Origin: Chrysochromulina parva
Lineage: Eukaryota > Haptophyta > Prymnesiales > Chrysochromulinaceae
Direction: 5' to 3'
Assembly: GCA_002887195.1 (NCBI GenBank)
Contig: PJAB01000939.1
Coordinates: 1 to 18,934, forward strand
Length of the DNA: 18,934 nucleotides
Part shown: in pieces, positions 6,912 through 16,300 of the stretch
How positions within the stretch are numbered: position 1 is the first letter of the stretch
Layout of the letters: every line of letters starts with the position of its first letter
Position numbers and translations under genes: made by a program
Notes under the pieces: model-generated
Database searches by the model: none
Told to the model about the DNA's origin: nothing
What the model saw: the letters and a program-made list of their open reading frames with translations, nothing else

Positions 6912-7883
6912 CTACGCTGGGTGGTCGCTCCAGACGGGCACGCTCGAATGGCCCGTGATGCCGCGCATGTTCCTGGGCGTGTCGCTCACGTGCTCGGGCG
7001 GTGGGCACACGAGGTGCTTTGGTGGCGGCGCGAGGTTGGTGCTCGGAGGGTGCATCGAGGGCAGCACGCGCGGCAGCCTCGGCGAGCGCAACGGCGGCGG
7101 CGCATCGCCGTTACCGACCTCGGCGGTCACAGGCGCCGGCGCGGCACCTCTCGGGGTGGTGCCGCGCGCCGAGCGTCGGCTGCTCCGGCTGCCCGACTTC
7201 GCACCGGCTGGCGGAGCCGTTGGCAACGCCGGGATCCCGAGCGTCGGGCCGTAGGCGAGGTTGAACGACTCGAAGTCGCGGAAGTTGCGCCGCTTGATGG
7301 GATCTTTGAGATCCTCGAGCAGCCGTGATCGCCGGTACGCGAACATCAAGAGCCGCGTGTTCGCATCGAAGAGCTGGCCAGTCGTCGAGGCGAAGGTGCT
7401 GCCCGCGAGGACGCTCATGTTCGCCATCATAAAGCGCACGAATTCGCGCTCTGAGAGCGATTCGTGAGGTTGCTTCCCAACCGTGGCGAACATGGCCTTC
7501 ATCTGTCCGGGCACGAGCGTCAGACCGACGGCCTGCATCAGCGCGCGGATCTCATTCTCCTCGATCGAACCACTCCGATCAATGTCGAGCGCAGAGAACC
7601 ACTCGGCAAACTCTTCCTCCTCCTTTTGATCCCAGCCCCAGCCCTGGATGTGATGGCCCTGCTGCTCGCACCAGTGCCGCACGTCCGACATCCATAGCTG
7701 GCGCTGCGCAGCTACGATGTGCGCAGGCACTCGCAGCCGCTTTGGCTTGAAGCGTGGCGAGATGGCATCGAGCGCCTCGGCCGGAAGTGATTCGCCCCGC
7801 CCCGGTGCGTCCGGCACCTTCGGCAAGCGCAGATCGCGCGGGCTCAGAGTGGCCAACTGCTGTGGCCGAGGGAGGAGGACCAT
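6912..7883 (-). CDS. EF-hand calcium-binding protein
   Basis: The ATG at 7881-7883 gives 323 residues. Residues 100-111 are a canonical EF-hand loop, DIDRSGSIEENE, with Asp1, Asp3, Ser5, Ser7, Glu9 and Glu12 in place, flanked by the helices EFAEWFSAL and IRALMQAVG. A second hand around 135-150 (VGKQPHESLSERE) lacks the usual acidic ligands and is probably structural. The C-terminal 100 residues are Pro/Ser/Arg-rich and disordered. The same frame stays open a further 75 bases upstream to an in-frame TGA just before 7958, without another ATG. A branch-like GCTGAT and TTGCTTCTTCCAAAG there could be a 3' splice site, so a short 5' exon is possible (for example ATGCGC joined to CTGTTC). It shares a 290-base divergent promoter region with the phosphatase gene. 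The role is unknown; such proteins often serve calcium signalling or flagella. Confidence 0.7.
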   Translation of the reverse strand: MVLLPRPQQLATLSPRDLRLPKVPDAPGRGESLPAEALDAISPRFKPKRLRVPAHIVAAQRQLWMSDVRHWCEQQGHHIQGWGWDQKEEEEFAEWFSALDIDRSGSIEENEIRALMQAVGLTLVPGQMKAMFATVGKQPHESLSEREFVRFMMANMSVLAGSTFASTTGQLFDANTRLLMFAYRRSRLLEDLKDPIKRRNFRDFESFNLAYGPTLGIPALPTAPPAGAKSGSRSSRRSARGTTPRGAAPAPVTAEVGNGDAPPPLRSPRLPRVLPSMHPPSTNLAPPPKHLVCPPPEHVSDTPRNMRGITGHSSVPVWSDHPA

Positions 7884-8173
7884 TTGCTCAGCGAGCCTTT
7901 CGGCTCGGGGTGCAGGACGGGGCGGCTCGAACGTCGTGAACAGCTTTGGAAGAAGCAATCAGCGACATCAACAAGTGTTGGAAACGCACGCGCATAGGGG
8001 GTGTGGGCCTTTAGCTTGACTTGGCTTATTAGGCATAACTTCGCCTGCACGTGCATGCATCCCGAAAGACTCGACACCGCCTGCTCGCGTCAGACTTCGC
8101 CCCACCGCTGTCCCCGGACGCACACGGTCTGCACTCTGCGGGCACAGTGTCTTTCACCCGACAGCCACGTCAG

Positions 8174-9707
8174 ATGGATAGCTGGAGCGACGACGACGAC
8201 AGGCTGTCGCACCTCTCCCTGGGCACCAGCTGCCACGAGGACGATCAGCACGACGAAGAGTACCTGGAGCGAGTGCTGGCGTATGACCACAACGACGGGC
8301 CCCTCTGCCGTGCGGACCGCTTCCGGCTATCCAAGTGTCTCGGCATCCAACCCAGTCTGCTCCTCTTCAACGGTGGCGAGGCGCACACCACCGGCACTGG
8401 CTCGCTCTTCCTCCTCGCGGCGATCACGCGCTCCATGGCTAACGCTCCAGTTGCTAGCTTCCCGGCGGAGGAGCTGCCACGGCACCCGAGTGCACTCGGT
8501 CGCAAGCTGCTTGTGATGGACCTCGACAACACGTTGATCCACAGCACGCGCGCACGCGAGTGCGCTGAGCGCCTCCCTGCCGAGCACGTCCACGAGCACG
8601 AGGACGTGCACGAGGAGGAGGAGCACAGCCGGGAGCTCAGCTTCATCGTCCGCTCGGAGGTGGACGGCGGAGGCAGCACGATCCTCGCGCGATCGGTCGT
8701 CCGCGTGCGCCCGGGCGCCTTCCGCTTTTTGCGGGCGATGGCATTGGTGTACGACATGTGCCTCTTCACGGCCTCCGAGCGCCAGCTGGCCGAGCCCAAG
8801 GTGCGCTGGCTCGAGGAGGCATGTGGCGGCGGCTTCGCCTTCCGGTGAGTGCACGACTCGAATACGTAGTTCCACGTGCGGCCATGCATATCACGGTTGC
8901 TCACTCGCTGACGGCGCCTTTGAATCTCGCCACCCCAGCTGGTGCTTCTACCGCGAGCACACGACGCGCACGCCGCACGGCCCCATTCTCAAGGACGTGC
9001 GCATGTTTGCGCAGGAGCCAGTGCGAAAGCCAGTGCAGGACAGTGATGCCGATGATGACGACAGCGTGCCGGTGGGGGCGCGCCGACGCCTGGGAGACAT
9101 CATCTTGGTCGACGACTGCCCGTTCATGGGAGCGCTGTGCTGCGACAACGTCCTGCCCGTGCGCCGCTGGGGGGGTGAGCTCGACGACCGCGTGTTGCCG
9201 CAGCTCATGCGCTACCTCACATGCCTGGCGAAGGCTGCCGACGTGCGCCCCGTGCTGCGCTGCGCCTTCCAGCTTGAGGCCAAGGCCGAGGCCGTCTACG
9301 CCAAGCCGTGGGGCGGCTGCGCCCTCCTCTCGCGCCCGTCGCGGCTGCGTACCCAGCTGGAGGACGGCTTGCCGACCTCGAAGCCGCGGGACAAGAAAGC
9401 GGTAGGGTGCACGTGCGCGTCACTCGAAGAGCACAAACTGCTCGTCGCCTTCCGACGGCGCGCGGGCTTTGACGAGCGCGACCACGAGGACTCGCACGAG
9501 GATCATGAGGCCGAGGCCGAGGTGGACGAGATGACGCCGGAAGAGGGGATCGCAGGGGATGTGCGCAACAAGGGCACCACGACGGGCGCCGAGCCCCACG
9601 AGGACGCGGTCGTGGAGGCGCCGTCCAAGGAGAGCAAGCAGAAGACGAAGATAAAGACGAAGAAGCGACCACTTGAGCTTGAGAGCGTCAATCAACTGAG
9701 TGAGTGA
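8174..9707 (+). CDS. FCP1/SCP-like HAD phosphatase (2 exons)
   Basis: Joined 8174-8844 and 8939-9707 give 479 residues. The intron 8845-8938 has donor GTGAGT and acceptor ACCCCAG and splits an Arg codon. Residues 111-125 hold the catalytic DLDNTLIHST motif (nucleophile Asp116, acid/base Asp118). VYDMCLFTAS (193-201) is the motif II region, GPILKDV carries the candidate Lys242, and IILVDDCP places Asp282 and Asp283 in motif III. This is the order seen in the NIF/FCP1 family, which dephosphorylates Ser/Thr, classically on the RNA polymerase II C-terminal domain. Two insertions are unusual: a His/Glu-rich loop (about 138-151) and an acidic DSDADDDDS loop before motif III. The C-terminus is acidic and then Lys-rich (KQKTKIKTKKRP), a likely nuclear localisation signal. 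There is no BRCT domain, so true FCP1 is less likely than an SCP-like or divergent member. The ATG at 8174 is the first in frame. Confidence 0.82.
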
Positions 9708-10072
9708 GGAACAGGAGCGGGATGCGGGAAGGTAGGGGCGAGTCTGTGCTGGTGCAATGGACGATTGCTCCAGCATGATAGGAGCGGAGGAAACGGGTAA
9801 ACGGCTGTGTGTTTGAGACCACAGCAGAGGGGACGGCCGAATGTGGTCCGCGACTTCTTGACGCTGTCCGGTTTACGCAGATACGCACGCTCGGCTAGTT
9901 GCTCGTGGATCTAGCTTTCGGACCGGGGAACTGGAACCTGACGGTCAAGCAAGCGAGCTAATAAGTCGAAACTGCTTGTTTGCTGACGGTCTGAAACGGC
10001 GACAGTGTGTGCCGAAACTTGCGCGCGCCGTATCGGTCAAGTTCAGCGACGCGGCGCTCGTCGGGGCTCTCG
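9708..10072. other. Spacer between phosphatase and Cys-rich protein genes
   Basis: These 365 bases between two + strand genes presumably contain the phosphatase 3' UTR and the promoter of the next gene. No convincing promoter element, RNA gene or coding frame was seen. Confidence 0.5.
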
Positions 10073-11974
10073 ATGCGGCTCTCGATGCAGATGAGCATTT
10101 GGTTCGCTATTTTGCACGCCGCGACTGCGGCGGATCTTACATGGTCCGACATCTCGGATTCCTATCCCTACGAGGCGGCGGAGGAGAAGGTGGTCGCGCA
10201 TCCTGATGAGGCGCCCAAGGAGGAGGCTAATCTGCACGCCGCGACAGCAGCGGATCTGACACGGTCCGACATCGCGGATTCCGATCCCTACGAGGCGGCC
10301 GAGGAGGAGGTGGTCGCGCATCCTGATGAGGCGCCCAAGGAGGAGGCTAATCTGCACGCCGCGACAGCAGCGGATCTGACATGGTCCGACATCGCGGATT
10401 CCGATGATCCGGACTACGAGGCGGCCGAGGAGGAGGTGGTCGCGCATCCTGATGAGGCGGCCAAGGAGGAGGCTAAGTTGGCGGCCGCACAGCAGGCGGC
10501 CTCACAAGCCACGCCAGAGATGGCGGAAGTGGCAGAGCACAAGGCGGCCGACATCGCTGGGGAACGCTGCAGCCACGATTTCACATCCTGCACGGACACC
10601 AAGTGCTGCTCCAACCCGGGCTTTGGCTGCTACAAGCGTGTCGGCAAGCTCTATGCCCAATGCAAGCGCAAAGTGTCCAAGTGCGTCGACAGTGCGGAGT
10701 GGCTGTGCCCAGAGAGCTGGGCGGACTGCTCAGATTCGTTTGGCGACTGTCGCGCAAGCCACTGCTGCTCGCGTTCGGTGGACAAGTGCATGCGCCGCTC
10801 GCACATGTACTATGCGCAGTGCCGGCCCGAGCTTCCCGAAAAGGGGTTCAGCCAATGCGTCGATTGGCGGACGGGCACGGCGACGACGGAGAGCTGGCTG
10901 TGCCCGGGCTGGGAGGAGTGTGCCGCACCGCACGAGGAGTGCACCATGAGCCGCTGCTGCACCGATGCGGTGCGCAGACGAGCACATGCCATGCTATGAA
11001 TGCCATGCTGTGCTCGCTCTCGCACGCTCCTCGTCTGATGCCACCCTGGCCTTGTCCATGATGTCCGATGCCCATGATGTCCGATGTCAGAATGCCCATG
11101 CCCACTCTCCCGTAGGCCTCTGGCACTGAGAGTGCCATGCTGTGAATGTTATGCTGTGAATGCCCTTGACCACTCTCCTGTCGGCCTCTGGCACTGAGAG
11201 CGGCGAGCGCCCCTACCGCTGCCCCAGATGCATGGTTGCTACCTCGACGACCAAAAGTTGGCGCGCGGCGAGGGCTGGCACGCGTACTGCCGTCCGCTGC
11301 GCAACGCGACGGTGGCGGAGCCGGAGGCGGCCGTGGAGCAGAGTGCGTCGATCACTTCACAACTGCTAGAGAGGGTGACCTCGAGCTTCATGTTCTATCA
11401 GATCCATAACTTCAGCTCTGCGCTGAGCCACACCGTGCACCTGTGCGAGGGCTCTACCGAGGGCTGGTGCCGGGGCGCCGTCTTGGAGGGCTTCGCGCAG
11501 CGAGACTCGTTCCGCGAGGAGATCGAGCGAGATGTCGAGCTGACGGTGGAGGAGGTTGAGAAGGTCATCCCGCCGCTCACGATCGGGCTGATTGTCATCG
11601 GCTCTCTCATACTCGTGGGGCTGCTCGTCCTGTGCGCCGTGTACCAATACTTCCACATGCGCCAAAAGCTCATCCAGGCAGAGCTCGAAATGCAAGCGCT
11701 TCGCGTCTTTACTGAGAGTCGGCCGGCGCCGCCCGCACCGCCCTCGGTGCCGCGCCCCCCCCCGTTCCTGCGCCCCATGCAACCCTCCCAAGACCTGTCC
11801 GCTGAGGACGCCTCCGAGAACCTACCGTCTGAGGCCGCCTCCGAGCACCTCACCAAGCTTGCCAAGCTGACCGAGCGTGTCGCGCAAAAGGCCGGCGGAC
11901 CGACCGAACCCCCTTGGCGCACGTCCTCCTACTCAGCGGTCGCGCCGACAACCAACGACGACGAGGAGGAGTAG
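10073..11974 (+). CDS. Single-pass membrane protein with acidic repeats and Cys-rich modules (2 exons)
   Basis: Joined 10073-10969 and 11228-11974 give 547 residues. The intron has donor GTGCGC and acceptor GCCCCAG, phase 0 at both ends. Residues 1-20 are a signal peptide ending HAATAA. Residues 15-136 are three acidic repeats of 40, 40 and 42 residues. Residues 166-321 hold three Cys-rich modules of the pattern CxxxxxxC...CC...CY/CM...YAQC, as in CTDTKCCSNPGFGCYK and CRASHCCSRSVDKCMR. The third spans the splice site (CTMSRCCTDA joined to MHGCYLDDQK), which strongly supports the junction. Such modules occur in secreted algal proteins and recall small disulfide-rich or carbohydrate-binding domains; the ligand is unknown. 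N325 and N360 are possible N-glycosylation sites. Residues 413-437 form one transmembrane helix, followed by a basic stop-transfer and a Pro-rich, Glu-rich cytosolic tail. A type I cell-surface protein is the best reading. Confidence 0.75.
10115..10480 (+). repeat. Three tandem 120-base coding repeats
   Basis: The units span 10115-10234, 10235-10354 and 10355-10480. The second and third are nearly identical. The third carries six extra bases that change DSDPY to DSDDPDY. Each unit encodes HAATAADLT, then WSDI or RSDI, then an acidic EAAEEEVVAHPDEA segment. The first unit starts inside the signal peptide. Confidence 0.95.
11057..11200. repeat. Minisatellite-like repeats inside the intron
   Basis: Within intron 10970-11227, CATGATGTCCGATG occurs twice in a row near 11057-11090. 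A roughly 31-base unit starting CCACTCTCC and ending GGCACTGAGAG occurs at 11102-11132 and 11170-11200, differing at two positions. Short ATGCTGTGAATG units separate them. This repetition, with stops in all useful frames, supports the segment being intronic. Confidence 0.8.
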
Positions 11975-12465
11975 CGCGGCAGCGGATGGCTGCTGAATGC
12001 GTGCACTGGCTCTCTCTCCGCAACTAGTCTGCGGGCCGACGCCCAAACGGATCTCTCTCGCGCGCACCGGCTCGATACCCCTGCCACGTGAAAGCTGAGC
12101 GCGAATCGGGACTCGCCGCGACCGCCGTAACTATACGCTGTTCGCTGTACGGCCTGCTCGCAAGACACAACCGTGAACCGGCCGGCGCGCTAGCGGTCCC
12201 GGCGTCGTGCCGGCAGTGACCTCGCGTGGTCGGAGGTACGGCCCGGCGCGCTGACGGCGTGACGCCGGACGTCGCGTTAGCTCAACCTTGGCATAGGGAA
12301 ACTTGTCTATAGGAGCGGTCGTTTTGGGCCGTCAGCCGCATACATGATTTTCATTACGATCGATATTTCATGCACATGCAACAGTGCTTCCGCGTCTCTC
12401 TCTCTCAGACTCGCTGGAACGAATCTGGACCTTAGTTCTGGAACGGAAGAGACACAAGTGGTACA
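11975..12465. other. Convergent intergenic region
   Basis: These 491 bases lie between the 3' ends of the membrane-protein gene and the YGGT gene. GGCGCGCT recurs near 12183 and 12244 in a GC-rich block, and a TCTCTCTCTCTC run sits near 12395. The open frames covering the region are shadows without family resemblance. Confidence 0.5.
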
Positions 12466-12960
12466 TCAGGCCGTGGCGCGCTCGCGCAGCGCCTGCAAGA
12501 CGCGACTGCCGGGCAGCCGCCGGGAGCCATCCGCCTTGGGTCGGGTATTGGCAAGGGCAGCCGGCGTCAACGCGAGGCTCGCCACGCCATTTTGCAGAAG
12601 GTTGAGGACGAAGAAGGCGCCAATTGGTGAGATGTCCAGCCCGCCGATCGGCGGAATCACACCACGGAAGAGGTTGAGGTAGACGTCGGAGGCGGTGAAA
12701 ATGGGGCGGAGCAGTGCAATGCCCTGCGCCTGCGGGAACCACGAGAGCAAGATGCGGATCGTGATCACGCCCTGGTACAGCGACAGGAAATTGAGGCCGC
12801 CGTCCACGACGATCACCTCGGCGAGTGAGTCGGGAGGGAGCACGAGCGCGAGCAGCGGCTGCTGCCGACGCGCCATCGGTGGGCGCGCGAGCAAGAGCGG
12901 GGCGTGGCACGCCGCCGAAGCGAGGCAAGCCAGCAGCACAAAGAAGATGGAGCGCTGCAT
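12466..12960 (-). CDS. YGGT-family (YlmG/CCB3-like) membrane protein
   Basis: 164 residues from the ATG at 12958-12960. MQRSIFFVLLACLASAACHA is a clear signal peptide with an AxA-type end, followed by a basic stretch (ARPPMARRQQ) that could act as a transit peptide. The body has the YGGT signature: YQGVITIRILLSWFPQ as the first membrane segment, then VYLNLFRGVIPPIGGLDISPIGAFFVLNLLQ. In bacteria and plastids these proteins have one or two such units; this has one. Plant CCB3 is needed to attach haem to cytochrome b6, and YlmG1 affects plastid nucleoid distribution. Which role applies here cannot be told from sequence. Upstream in-frame codons lack an ATG, so this start is favoured. It lies head-to-tail with the large gene to its right, 378 bases away. 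Confidence 0.82.
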   Translation of the reverse strand: MQRSIFFVLLACLASAACHAPLLLARPPMARRQQPLLALVLPPDSLAEVIVVDGGLNFLSLYQGVITIRILLSWFPQAQGIALLRPIFTASDVYLNLFRGVIPPIGGLDISPIGAFFVLNLLQNGVASLALTPAALANTRPKADGSRRLPGSRVLQALRERATA

Positions 12961-13338
12961 TTCGGAGATCGCGCAGCTCAGAACACCGTGTTCACAGCAT
13001 CCTGCCTGATGGAGAAAACTCAAGAGAACTCAAGAGAAAACTTCGATCACACCCTGCTGGCCGGGGTATCCAGCGCGAACTACTGCATTATCATCTTCAC
13101 ACAAACGTCTCCGCGCCGCCAGGCCGCCCATCTCGCATCTCTCTCCACATCGCGGCGCACTCCCGGGCTCGCGGCTATCGGCTCGGCCTGCGGTTGGCGC
13201 GCTCGAGGCTGTATACGTCTCTCTGCGCCACGCCGCTCCTCTCGGCAACCTCCGACCTTCTTGTTTCGCTCTCGCTGGATGGCGAGAGGGGCACCGCCGA
13301 GAGCGCAGCGGCTGCGAGCACGGCGGCTGCCGTGCGCA
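12961..13338. other. Promoter/3' UTR spacer upstream of the YGGT gene
   Basis: 378 bases on the - strand between the end of the large chromatin gene and the YGGT start. ACTCAAGAGA is repeated in tandem at 13018-13027 and 13028-13037, about 60-80 bases upstream of the YGGT start, a position compatible with a regulatory or 5' UTR element. Nothing else was recognised. Confidence 0.45.
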
Positions 13339-16300
13339 TCAGCGGCCGCCCTTCTTGTGCTTGGACGGCGGCCCCTTCTTCTTGCCCTTGGCGCCGCCCT
13401 TGGCCATGTGCCCAAAGGCCTTGGCGTGGCACCACGAGTGCAGCTGGAGCTCGAGGTCCTCACGCGGCGCCTTGCGCGTGGGCGGACCATCCATGAGCCC
13501 AAACGCCTTGCAATGCATGCGTAGCGCCACCACCGCGAGCCCAACGCTCGCCACGTTCGGAGCACTTGCATGCAGCACAGCTAGCCAACGCTCGCGGCTC
13601 TCGGCACTTATCCAGAGCGGCTTGGGCACCTTTTGCCCAGGGAGCACGCGCGGTGCTGAACGCTCCGAGCCGCGTGTCGTGTGCCCGGGCCTTGGCGCGC
13701 CGCCTGCCTCGGCCATGTAGTCAGCGTCTGCGCCGCCATCGTCGTCCGCGCCCTCGTCCTCGTCCTCATCCTCGCCCTCGGCGTCGGCGTCGGCCTTGGC
13801 CTCGAATTGCGCCAGGTACTCAACCTCCTCGGGCAGGGGCTCGTGTCGGTTCTCAGCGTAATTGGCGATCGCGTACGCCGCCTCGGTCTCGTCAATATCC
13901 TCCTCGTCCGCATCCTCGCCATGCACCATGTGCCAGAGCGCCGCGTCCTCGCCCTCGGGCGGCAGCCAGCCGACGATCTTACCGTCCGAGTGGCCGTGCG
14001 AGGCCCCGCCCGTCGCGAGTGAGGCGAAGAAGCGCCGCGCAGGCTTGTTGATGTACTCGTGCCCCTCGGTGCGCCATGGCTTACGCTCAGCGGGCTCCGC
14101 GACTCCCTGCAGCTCGCGCACCGTCTCCTCGAGGCTCACGAGCAGCTGCGCGAGTTCGAAAGTCGAGTCGGTCGCCTTCGCCGAGAGGAGCCACGCGGAG
14201 CGGCCGCCCTCGGACGCACCCCATTTCGAATGGTACAGGCACAGGCCCGCGTAGAGGGCCTCCTCGAGCGCGAGCACCTCCGCTCGCAGCCCGAGCACGC
14301 CCAGCGCCTCGACGGCCAGCCGCGCGTCCTTCTTGACGAGCTTGTTCGTGTACCGGTCGCCCACGTTCTCGCCCGGCTTGGGGAGCGTCCCCTTGTCCTT
14401 CTGCTCGAGCCATGCCTGACGCGCCTCGGCCGCCTCGTCCTCGTCGAGGTCTTCCTCGTCGCCGTCGTCGTGCAGCACGTGGAAGAGCGCCTTCTCGCCC
14501 TCGACTCGGCCCTCGCCAGTGATCGCGTCGCCCTCGACTGCCTCGATGGGCGGCAGCCAGCGCACCACCTTGCAACACGAGATGCAACCCATGTGCACAC
14601 GCAGCATCTCGATGCCCATCCACTCGTGCCCGCCGGGCTCGTCGCGCCAACCCGCCTCCTGGTTGATCACGAGCTCCTTCTCCATCGACAGCTCCACAAG
14701 CGGCAGCCGCTCGCGCAGCCGCTGCTCGAGCGATCGCTCGGGCTCGTTCTCCGCGTCGAGCGACGCGAGGACCTGGCGCACCGCGGCCACCGTGTCGTAG
14801 TACGCCCACGACCACGCGCCCGAGGCCGAGAGCGAGCGCGTCAGACCGCCACCGCCCGCCGCCGCCAAGCTCACGCCGCCGCCGCCGCCGCTGCCGCCGA
14901 TCTCGGCGCCACCGCCCGCCGTGCCCGTCTCCTCGTCGTCGCCTTTGCGGTACGTGCCGCTCGGCCCGCCGTCAGCATGGCGCGCCTCGGGCGCCTGCAC
15001 GTAGAGGCGTGCAGGGTCGTGCAAGAACGCCCAGTACACCCGCCCGCGCCGATCAGAGCCCAGCGGCTCCTCGCGCGTCGGGTTGGCTGCTTGCTTGAGC
15101 AGAAAGTCCTCCATGACACGCTGCATCTTGGTCGCCTCCTTGTCCGCGAGCTTGCGCCGCTCCTCGTGCGCCACCGCCTCGGCATGCACGCGCATGGCCG
15201 CTCGCAGCTCCTCGGAGCGCCACGGCTTGCCGTCGGCCGTCTCGCCCTCATGGCGCGAGCGCGTCGCGAGAGCGACAGCGTCGCGCAGCTCACGCACCGC
15301 TCGCGACTCGATCGCGCCGAGGAGCGCCTCGGTCGCCTGCTGCCGCTGCTGCCGCCGCTGCCGCTGCTGCCACAGGGCCAGCTGTGCCTCGCTCAGCGCA
15401 GGGCCACTCCCGTCTGCCGCGGCCGCCGCAGCCGCCGCCACCGCCTCGCCGCCCTCCTCGTCCTCGCTCGCATACGCCTCGTCGAGCGGAGGGTTGGCAA
15501 AGGGCACTGTGGGCAGGGGCGCGGCCGCGGCCGCGGCGGCGATGGCGGCGGCATGGTGCCCCTTGCGCCCGCCAAACTGTGCCGCGTGCGCCGCATCCGC
15601 TTCCCTGGCCATCGCCTCCGCGAGCGCCTCGGATGAGACGGTGTAGGTCGCCTCTGCCACCGCCCGCTTCATCTTCGCCTCGATGCGGGCCGCCTCCTCG
15701 CCCACGTCGCGCTTCACCTTGGCCTCGGCCTCTCGTCGCTCTCTCATGAACTCCTTGTGCCGATCTACGTGATCCTCGAGCCACTTGAGCACCGGCCGCT
15801 GGGCCGTTGCAGGGCCCGCCTCGCCGAGCTCGAGGTAGGCGCTCACGAGCGCGCGCAGCAGCGCGAGCTTGTGCGAGGCCGCGAGGGCCGGATACTCACG
15901 CTGGCCGAGCGCCGTGAGCGCCTCCTGCGCCGCCCGGCTCTCGAGAGCCTCGTTCGCCCGGAGGAGCCAGCACACGGAGCGCAGCACCTCGGGCCATGAG
16001 GTCGCGCTCACTGCGAGTGGCGGCGGCAGCTGCTGCAGCAGCAGCGCCACCCCCAGCGGCGGTGTCGCCTGCCACTTGTCGCGCAGCGTCTCCACGTCAG
16101 AGAGCAGCCCACGCAGCAGGCGGGTGTGGAGCTCGGCGAGGAGCACCGAAGGGGTCGGCCGTTGCAGTGCGGCGCAGAAATCGTCGAGTGTGAACGGCGT
16201 GAGGTGGAGCAAGCCCTCGAAGGAGACCGCGAAGCACCAGAGGGCCACTGCGTCATTGGCGAGCGACGCATCGTTCAATGGCAGCCGGCCTGGCGGCTCG

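Noticed and set aside
9217..9776. Antisense frames opposite the phosphatase 3' exon
   Set aside because: The composition is shadow-like, and the sense strand continues the HAD motif III and the basic tail.
10115..10480. Possible CRISPR array
   Set aside because: The repeats are contiguous 120-base coding units with no unique spacers, in a eukaryotic gene.
14059..15636. Long + strand frame of 525 codons opposite the MBD/DDT gene
   Set aside because: The Arg/Leu-rich composition is typical of the antisense of a GC-rich gene, and DDT/WHIM motifs are on the - strand.
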